Assembly: GCA_902388495.1 (NCBI GenBank)
Contig: CABMPP010000022.1
Coordinates: 1 to 64,000 of the forward strand
DNA from: an uncultured Bacteroides sp.
GTDB taxonomy: Bacteria > Bacteroidota > Bacteroidia > Bacteroidales > Bacteroidaceae
Reading direction: 5' to 3'
DNA length: 64,000 nucleotides
Below are positions 55,709 to 61,148 of this stretch, in pieces. How positions within the stretch are numbered: position 1 is the first letter of the stretch; each line of letters begins with the position of its first letter. The position numbers were made by a program, and so were the translations under genes. The notes beneath the pieces were generated by a model that made no database searches, was not told the origin of the DNA, and saw only the letters and a list, made by a program, of their open reading frames with translations.

Positions 55709-56050
55709 ATGAAACAAATAGACCCCAACGAAGCCCGCCGCGCCGACACCCGCAAGCTGTCCCCGCTGCCCAACGACCCCCGCATCCACTTCGCCGTCCT
55801 CGCCATCGAAGCCACCGCCCGGAAGATGGGCATCACCCCCGCCCAAATGCAGGCAAGACTGCAAAAGCAGGGACTGGTGAAACACTACCTGATGAAGTAC
55901 TACAACACCCTGCACACCCAAAGCCTCGCCTGGGTGGCCGAAGACACCACCGAAGTGTTGCACAACTGGGAAGCCGAAGCACAAGCCGCCGCACAAGCCC
56001 GAGCCGCCGAAACATCCGCCGCCGACAATGAGAAAGGAGGCCCCGCATGA
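55709..56050 (+). CDS. DUF3791-family protein (first copy)
   Basis: The 113-residue protein has a DUF3791-like helical core (about residues 25-90: HFAVLAIEATARKMGITPAQMQARL, VKHYLMKYYNTLHTQSL, VAEDTTEVLHNW) and an Ala/Glu-rich tail. DUF3791 proteins are typically encoded next to DUF3990 proteins; no activity is established that I know of. The start at 55709 follows a good purine-rich site; the stop overlaps the DUF3990 start (ATGA) by 4 bases. The tail encodes AAAGGAGG, which serves as the ribosome site of the next gene. Confidence 0.8.
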   Translation: MKQIDPNEARRADTRKLSPLPNDPRIHFAVLAIEATARKMGITPAQMQARLQKQGLVKHYLMKYYNTLHTQSLAWVAEDTTEVLHNWEAEAQAAAQARAAETSAADNEKGGPA

Positions 56051-56676
56051 TTACCCTCTACCACGGCTCCCCCTACTGCGTGGAGCACCCCCTGGTCAAC
56101 GTCGGACGGACAGTCCTCGACTTCGGCCCCGGCTTCTACCTCACCCGGCTACGCCACCAAGCCGTCGAATGGGCCCTGCGCATCAAAAGCCGCAAGCAAC
56201 CCGGCGTCCCCCCCGAAGCATGGCTCAACACCTACCGCTTCGACCTCGACGCCGCCCTCGCCGACGGCCACCACCTCCTCACCTTCGAGGCCTACGACCT
56301 CCGCTGGCTCCACTTCATCGCCGCCAGCCGCCGCGACCAAAGCCCCTGGGCCCCCTACGACCTCATCGAAGGCGGCGTGGCCAACGACCGCGTCATCGAC
56401 GCCATCGAAGCCTACATCGAAGGCATCATCGACGCCGACGCCGCCCTCGGCCGCCTCGCCTACACCCGGCCCAACCACCAGCTCTGCCTCCGCAGCCAGT
56501 CCCTCGCCGACCGCTACCTGCACCACGTCAGCAGCCAGCCCATAACCCCCGAGCTCGAAGCCGAAGCACAAGCAGAGGCCGCCGCAGAAGCAGAAGCAGA
56601 AGCACAAGCCGCCGCCCAAGCAGAAACCGAAGCACAAGCCCCTGCCGAAGCCGAGAAAGGAGGCGCCCCATGCTAA
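56047..56676 (+). CDS. DUF3990 protein, ADP-ribosyltransferase-like
   Basis: The 209-residue cytoplasmic protein matches DUF3990, a family placed in the ADP-ribosyltransferase superfamily. Landmarks are LYHGS (His6), DFGPGFYLT (Tyr31), QAVEWA (38-43), YDLIEGGVANDRV (104-116; Glu108) and the NHQLCLRS segment (143-150; Gln145). His6, Tyr31 and Glu108 or Gln145 could form an H-Y-[E/Q] active site; that assignment is inferred. The last 40 residues are an Ala/Glu/Gln-rich tail. It is flanked on both sides by DUF3791 genes with overlapping start/stop codons, as in a toxin with small partner proteins. Substrate unknown. Confidence 0.82.
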   Translation: MITLYHGSPYCVEHPLVNVGRTVLDFGPGFYLTRLRHQAVEWALRIKSRKQPGVPPEAWLNTYRFDLDAALADGHHLLTFEAYDLRWLHFIAASRRDQSPWAPYDLIEGGVANDRVIDAIEAYIEGIIDADAALGRLAYTRPNHQLCLRSQSLADRYLHHVSSQPITPELEAEAQAEAAAEAEAEAQAAAQAETEAQAPAEAEKGGAPC

Positions 56677-56882
56677 GCGAATTCCTCCTCCGCCGCAAGA
56701 TGAGCCGCATCATCACCCGCCTGATGCAGCGCCTCGACATCACCCCCGAACGCGCCATCGACGTCTTCTATCAAAGCGACATCGGCGCCATGATGCACGA
56801 GGAGCAATACGGCCTGCAATGTATGCCCGACGCCTACATCGTCGAAGAAATCATCCTTGAGCTGCAACGCAAGCAAGGATAA
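56670..56882 (+). CDS. DUF3791-family protein (second, short copy)
   Basis: The 70-residue protein matches the DUF3791 core (RIITRLMQRLDITPERAIDVFYQSDIGAMM, YGLQCMPDAYIVEEIILELQ). It overlaps the DUF3990 gene by 7 bases and has its own AAAGGAGG site inside the DUF3990 tail. It is clearly diverged from the first copy and lacks the Ala/Glu tail. It is the last gene of the operon; a hairpin terminator follows. Confidence 0.78.
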   Translation: MLSEFLLRRKMSRIITRLMQRLDITPERAIDVFYQSDIGAMMHEEQYGLQCMPDAYIVEEIILELQRKQG

Positions 56883-56905
56883 AGAACAAGCAAGCAATAG
56901 TTTTC

Positions 56906-56960
56906 GTTCCGCCCCGCGCCCCCGGCACCGTCCGAGGCATGCGCAGGGCGGAACGTTTCG
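56906..56960 (+). terminator. Terminator of the DUF3791-DUF3990 operon
   Basis: CGTTCCGCCC (56906-56915) pairs with GGGCGGAACG (56947-56956), followed by TTTCGTTT. Confidence 0.7.
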
Positions 56961-57056
56961 TTTCCGGCACAACGTCAGAGAGAGAGAAGGAGAAGAACAA
57001 CGATAGAGAAGAATAACAATAGAAAGAATAACGATATGATAATAAGGAACAATGAT

Positions 57057-59561
57057 ATGAAACAGATAAACAGTTTGAAACACGCAGCCGCAAGCCTCAC
57101 AAGCCTCGCCGCCCTCCTCGTGCTGACCCTTGCCCTCGCCCTCCCCCTCCTCGTCTCCTCCTGCCAAGCCGAAGACGACCCCGCCGGAGGGCCCGACGGC
57201 TTCACCGTAGAAATCACCACCCTCAGCGGCGTCGCCATCGAGCCGATGAACGGTGCCGCCACCGCCACCCGCGCCACCTCCGAAGACCCCCTGACCGGCT
57301 ACACCGGCAGCATCAAGACCCGCTTCGTCCCCGGCGACGTGCTCCACATCTACCTCGTCGCCGACGCCGCCCACCCCGACGTCGAGCAATTCTCCACCGC
57401 CACCCTGACCGACCCCGGCACCGGCGCCGCCCCCGTATGGCACCTCGACCCGCCCCTGCGCCTGCCCGCCAACGCCCAAGACATCTACTACATCCACATC
57501 TTCTATGACGGCCGGGCAGACCGCTACACCGACAGCAACACCTCCAACGCCGCCGAGAACCGCGTCGCCACCGCCACCGTAGACCCCGCCAACGGCAGCA
57601 CCGGCACCTACTTCGACCACATCAGCGGCTTCTACCGGAACCTCGGCGGCGGCAACATCACCAGCAGCGGCATCACCCCCACCGCCGACGGCCGCCTCGT
57701 CCTCAACCTGACACACGCGCAAGCCCTGGTCAGCATCCCCGTGCTCGACAATGAGCTCGGCGCCCCCGTCCAGTCCGTCACCGCCATCCTCGTCGATAAA
57801 GACGGCAACCCCACCTTCGGCCACACCGCCACCGGCACCGACCCCGCCGATACCCCCGTCACCGGCGGCATCCCGATGCTCCCCGACCCCGACGCCACGA
57901 GCACCAGCCCCGGCGCCCCCGTCCCCGCCCTGCCCCTGACGGCCCTCTGCGCCCCCTTCGACATCAGCAATGGCTTACACCTCTACCTCCACGCCTTCCG
58001 CGTGCAGCTCGCCGACGGCCGCACCCTCACCCTGCCCGTCGCCCCCACCGACGCCGACGGCAATCCCGATAGCAACTACCCCGGCCGCACCCTCAACCCC
58101 GCCCGCCACTACCGCTACCGCCTCACCCTCCTCCCCGGCTCCGCCACCGCCCTGACCGACGGCAGCGACACCCAGCCCTGGACCGACCGTGCCGACCCCG
58201 CCGTGCCCGCCGGATACATCCCCATTTATACCGCCAGTGACCTGCGCAAGATAGGCCGCCCCCTGCGCAACCCGCAGACCGGCGAAATCCTCCCCGACCC
58301 CGACGCCCCCGACGGCCGACCCCTCTACGCCCCCGCCACCTTCGGCTCCTACACCTACACCGCCGACCGCACCCCCACCGGCACGCCCCTCCGCTTCGGC
58401 CTCGACGCCCGCTACATCCTCATGGCCGACATCGACCTGACCCCCGCCGACCCCACGAACCCCGCGGCCGATGAACTCTGGACCCCCATCGGAGTCGACC
58501 CCGACAAGCTCGCCGCCAACCCCAATGCCGCCCCCGCCCACTTCTACGGCCACCTGAACGGCAACGGCCACTGCATCACCGGCCTCACGGTGAAGACCGC
58601 CTCCCGATTTGCCGGCCTCATCGCCTACGCCCAAGGCGCCGTCATCTACAACCTCCACCTGCAAGACGCCCGCGTGGAGAGCACCTACAACGGCAACTAC
58701 ACCATTAATGCCGGCGCCCTCATCGGCTGTAGCGACGGCTCCACCCTCGCCCTCTGCAGCGCCACCCGCAGCACCATCACCGCCACGGGCAAAGACAACG
58801 GAAGCGTCGGCAGCCTCGTGGGCTCTGCCGACAACGGCACCCTCACCCGCTGCTACGCCACCGCCTGCACCGTGCAAACCGACGGCGACAGCGGCGGGCT
58901 GGTGGGCGTGAACAACACGCTAAGTACCCTCGTGGCCTGCTACACCGCCGGCTGCACCGTGCAAACCGACGGCGACAGCGCCGGCGGCCTCATGGGAACC
59001 TCGTCCGCCGGCATCTCCTACGGCTGCTACGCCGCCAACGTCACAATCACGGGCAACAGCAGCATCCCAGGCGCCCTCATCGGCTACAGCGCCGTCAGCG
59101 CCGTGGTCAGCTGCTACGCCACCAACGCCGACGCCACCTCCACCACCGGGCTCATCCACAGCGCCCTCATAACCAACACCAGCGGAAAAATCAGCTACGC
59201 CAGCGTCTCCCCCCTCCTGCAGGGCACCAACCCCGCCACCGACTGCGACGTCAGCGACGCCTTCTTCCGTAACCTGCCCTCCGGCTACTCCCGTCTGACG
59301 TACGCCACCGACCTCGCCACCCTGACCACCGATGCCACCACCGACGGCAGCAGCTTCTACCACAACTTCCACGGCCGCTTCCGCGACACCGACGCCGCCC
59401 TGCTCTCTGTCCCCACCGTCCTTGCCAACCCCGACGGCAGTCTCCGCGTGGAGCCCCGCACCTGGTCCGTCGCCGGCATCTGGGGCGATGACCTGCCCGC
59501 GACGGAGGCGGAGGGGAGCCAGGTGGCGCCGCAGATTGTGTGGGGGTATGAAGGGGAGTAG
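57057..59561 (+). CDS. Fimbrillin-like lipoprotein with GLUG-type repeats
   Basis: The 834-residue lipoprotein (Cys about residue 36 in LLVSSCQAED) has a fimbrillin-like N-terminal region (about 45-385; LTHAQALVSIPVL, RHYRYRLTLLPG), then a C-terminal beta-helix-like region (about 460-720) with FYGHLNGNGHCITGLTV and repeated GLUG-type units (VGSLVGSADNGTLTRCYA, GGLVGVNN, GGLMGTSS, GALIGYSA). GLUG repeats occur in secreted adhesins and IgA-protease-type proteins. Start 57057 is preceded by a purine-rich leader with repeated GAAGAATAAC-like units; 57036 in frame is an alternative. Very GC- and C-rich coding strand. Confidence 0.75.
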   Translation: MKQINSLKHAAASLTSLAALLVLTLALALPLLVSSCQAEDDPAGGPDGFTVEITTLSGVAIEPMNGAATATRATSEDPLTGYTGSIKTRFVPGDVLHIYLVADAAHPDVEQFSTATLTDPGTGAAPVWHLDPPLRLPANAQDIYYIHIFYDGRADRYTDSNTSNAAENRVATATVDPANGSTGTYFDHISGFYRNLGGGNITSSGITPTADGRLVLNLTHAQALVSIPVLDNELGAPVQSVTAILVDKDGNPTFGHTATGTDPADTPVTGGIPMLPDPDATSTSPGAPVPALPLTALCAPFDISNGLHLYLHAFRVQLADGRTLTLPVAPTDADGNPDSNYPGRTLNPARHYRYRLTLLPGSATALTDGSDTQPWTDRADPAVPAGYIPIYTASDLRKIGRPLRNPQTGEILPDPDAPDGRPLYAPATFGSYTYTADRTPTGTPLRFGLDARYILMADIDLTPADPTNPAADELWTPIGVDPDKLAANPNAAPAHFYGHLNGNGHCITGLTVKTASRFAGLIAYAQGAVIYNLHLQDARVESTYNGNYTINAGALIGCSDGSTLALCSATRSTITATGKDNGSVGSLVGSADNGTLTRCYATACTVQTDGDSGGLVGVNNTLSTLVACYTAGCTVQTDGDSAGGLMGTSSAGISYGCYAANVTITGNSSIPGALIGYSAVSAVVSCYATNADATSTTGLIHSALITNTSGKISYASVSPLLQGTNPATDCDVSDAFFRNLPSGYSRLTYATDLATLTTDATTDGSSFYHNFHGRFRDTDAALLSVPTVLANPDGSLRVEPRTWSVAGIWGDDLPATEAEGSQVAPQIVWGYEGE

Positions 59562-59580
59562 GAAGTAGCGGGAAGAGCAA

Positions 59581-59663
59581 CTGTCATTCAGAGCGTAACG
59601 AAGAATCTCCTCTCCCGATGACAAGGAAGGAGATTCTTCGGGCTGAAGCCCTCTGAATGACAG
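59581..59663. repeat. Hairpin repeat of the CTGTCATTCAGAG type
   Basis: CTGTCATTCAGAG (59581-59593) pairs with CTCTGAATGACAG (59651-59663), and GAAGAATCTCCT (59600-59611) with AGGAGATTCTTC (59628-59639). It is related to the element at 60992-61056. Confidence 0.85.
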
Positions 59664-59696
59664 CTACTGCCAAGAAGCGCAGTGCCCCCGGCAGCA

Positions 59697-59815
59697 GGAG
59701 TATCTCCAGCTCTCCCGCCTGAACCAACGGTCGGCGAAGCCAAAGGGGGAGTACCCCGAAGGGGGGAGGGAGTTTCGCCCAGCGCAGCCAAGAGTAACTC
59801 TCAGTTTGTGGGAGA
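59697..59815. repeat. Dispersed GC-rich repeat cluster upstream of the last Mfa2-like gene
   Basis: AGGAGTATCTCCAGCTC, the TGAACCAACGGTCGGC variant, GGGGGAGTACCCCGAAGGGG and an inverted end near 59810. Together with the hairpin repeat it fills the 299-base spacer. Confidence 0.75.
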
Positions 59816-59860
59816 CTCTCCCGCCGACAATCGAATATTCACTTAATAAATTAAATTACA

Positions 59861-60826
59861 ATGAAAACAAGAGCCATTCTTCCCCTCCTTGCCCTCGCCC
59901 TGACATTCAGCGCCTGCGGCAGCGACGACGACGACCCTAACAAGACGGCCCAACTTACCATCAACGTCAGCGGTCAGCCCCAGAACACCTACCTCGAGAT
60001 CGGCGTCACCGGCACCGACGGCACCGACGAAGCAGCCTCCGGCCTCATCCTCTCGGTCGGCACCCCCACCGACGTGCCCGAAGGCCAATACGCCGTCACC
60101 GTCTTCAGCCTGCCCCACAGCCTGAACGACTGGCCCGGCAGCGTCTCCCATCAACTGGCCACCCTCAAGGCCAATCCATCCATCACCGGCCTCTACAGCC
60201 TGGTCGATGGCAACATCACCATCGACCCCACCGACGACGGACAGATCACCGACGCCCCCCAAGTCAGTAGCGCCCAAGGAGCCGTCCACGCCACCTCCGA
60301 CAGCCCCACCACCACTACCCTGACGCTCCACCCCCTGACGCGCGAAGTCATCGTCCGCGGCGTTGTGCAAATGGCCAACCCCGCCAATCTGACATCGGCC
60401 ACTGCCACCCTCTACGGCGTGCTCAACACCCGCAACCTGGGCAATACCTTCGCCGGAGAGGCTACCCGTGCCACATCGGCCGCCGACATCCGTGCCGCAG
60501 CTGCATCGGACGCCGGCACGTACTACGTCCGTGCCCCCTTCAGCCTCTCGGACAACGGTGACGGCAGCTTCTCCGTCGCCTTCCGCCTGCTGGGCATCGA
60601 CGAATCCGCCAGCCAGCGCCTGGTCATCACCCTGAATGGCACCGACGACTCCGCCCATCCCTACACCTATGAAACCGACGTCACCTCCCTGCTCAGCGGA
60701 TTCAACAGCGGTCCCGGCTCGCAGCCCGCACAGCTCACGGCCAATCTCTCCTTCGGCCTGAACGACGTCACCGGCACCATCAACGGCTGGACACCCGGCA
60801 TGGACGAGGACTTGGAAGGGAAATAA
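59861..60826 (+). CDS. Mfa2/FimB-like lipoprotein
   Basis: The 321-residue lipoprotein (lipobox FSAC, Cys about residue 19, followed by acidic GSDDDDPNK) has a beta-rich mature part. An early Ig-like segment (about 28-85, GQYAVTVFSL) and the LTLHPLTREVIVRGVV stretch (about 145-165) are like Mfa2/FimB-type fimbrial anchor proteins. It ends GTINGWTPGMDEDLEG. A precise family is not certain. It is the last surface-protein gene of the island, less extreme in base use than the GLUG gene. A 15-base inverted repeat follows. Confidence 0.6.
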   Translation: MKTRAILPLLALALTFSACGSDDDDPNKTAQLTINVSGQPQNTYLEIGVTGTDGTDEAASGLILSVGTPTDVPEGQYAVTVFSLPHSLNDWPGSVSHQLATLKANPSITGLYSLVDGNITIDPTDDGQITDAPQVSSAQGAVHATSDSPTTTTLTLHPLTREVIVRGVVQMANPANLTSATATLYGVLNTRNLGNTFAGEATRATSAADIRAAAASDAGTYYVRAPFSLSDNGDGSFSVAFRLLGIDESASQRLVITLNGTDDSAHPYTYETDVTSLLSGFNSGPGSQPAQLTANLSFGLNDVTGTINGWTPGMDEDLEGK

Positions 60827-60872
60827 AAAGCTTCTGACAGGTTATGAGTGGAATAACAAAAGAATTATCTTC

Positions 60873-60941
60873 AGACAGAAGAACAAATTCAGGATATGCT
60901 ATTGCTTCTATTTTCTAGTATGCTCTTTTGTTCTTCTGTCT
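60873..60941. repeat. Perfect 15-bp inverted repeat downstream of the last lipoprotein gene
   Basis: AGACAGAAGAACAAA (60873-60887) and its exact complement at 60927-60941 flank a 39-base loop. The T tract is poor, so it may be a terminator or a repeat relic. It lies in the 322-base spacer before the S41 protease gene. Confidence 0.7.
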
Positions 60942-60991
60942 AGAAAATATAGCTCCGCCCCGAGAGGTGGCAGCGGCGCAGCGGTGGCACG

Positions 60992-61056
60992 CCTGAACAA
61001 AATGAAGGATCTCTTCTCTTACTTATCAAGAGAGGAGATCCTTCACTTCGTTCAGG
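60992..61056. repeat. Hairpin repeat (GAAGGATCTC type)
   Basis: CCTGAAC (60992-60998) with GTTCAGG (61050-61056), and GAAGGATCTC (61004-61013) with GAGATCCTTC (61035-61044). Same class as 59581-59663. Confidence 0.8.
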
Positions 61057-61144
61057 ATGACAGAGCCTGTTCGGGATGACAGCATCTGTTTAGGATGACA
61101 GAGCCCATTCGGGATAGCCGGCCCCGTTCGGCTCGGCAGCATCC
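61050..61144. repeat. 19-bp tandem repeat, five units
   Basis: Units start at 61050, 61069, 61088, 61107 and 61126, with consensus GTTCGGGATGACAGAGCCC, decaying rightwards. The array abuts the stop codon of the S41 protease gene (61149). Confidence 0.9.
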
Positions 61145-61148
61145 GATA

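Noticed and set aside
56673..58877. Long minus-strand open frames opposite the GLUG lipoprotein gene
   Set aside because: Gly/Val-rich products typical of antisense reading of C-rich codons; no signal peptide or motif, and they run through the terminator and spacer.
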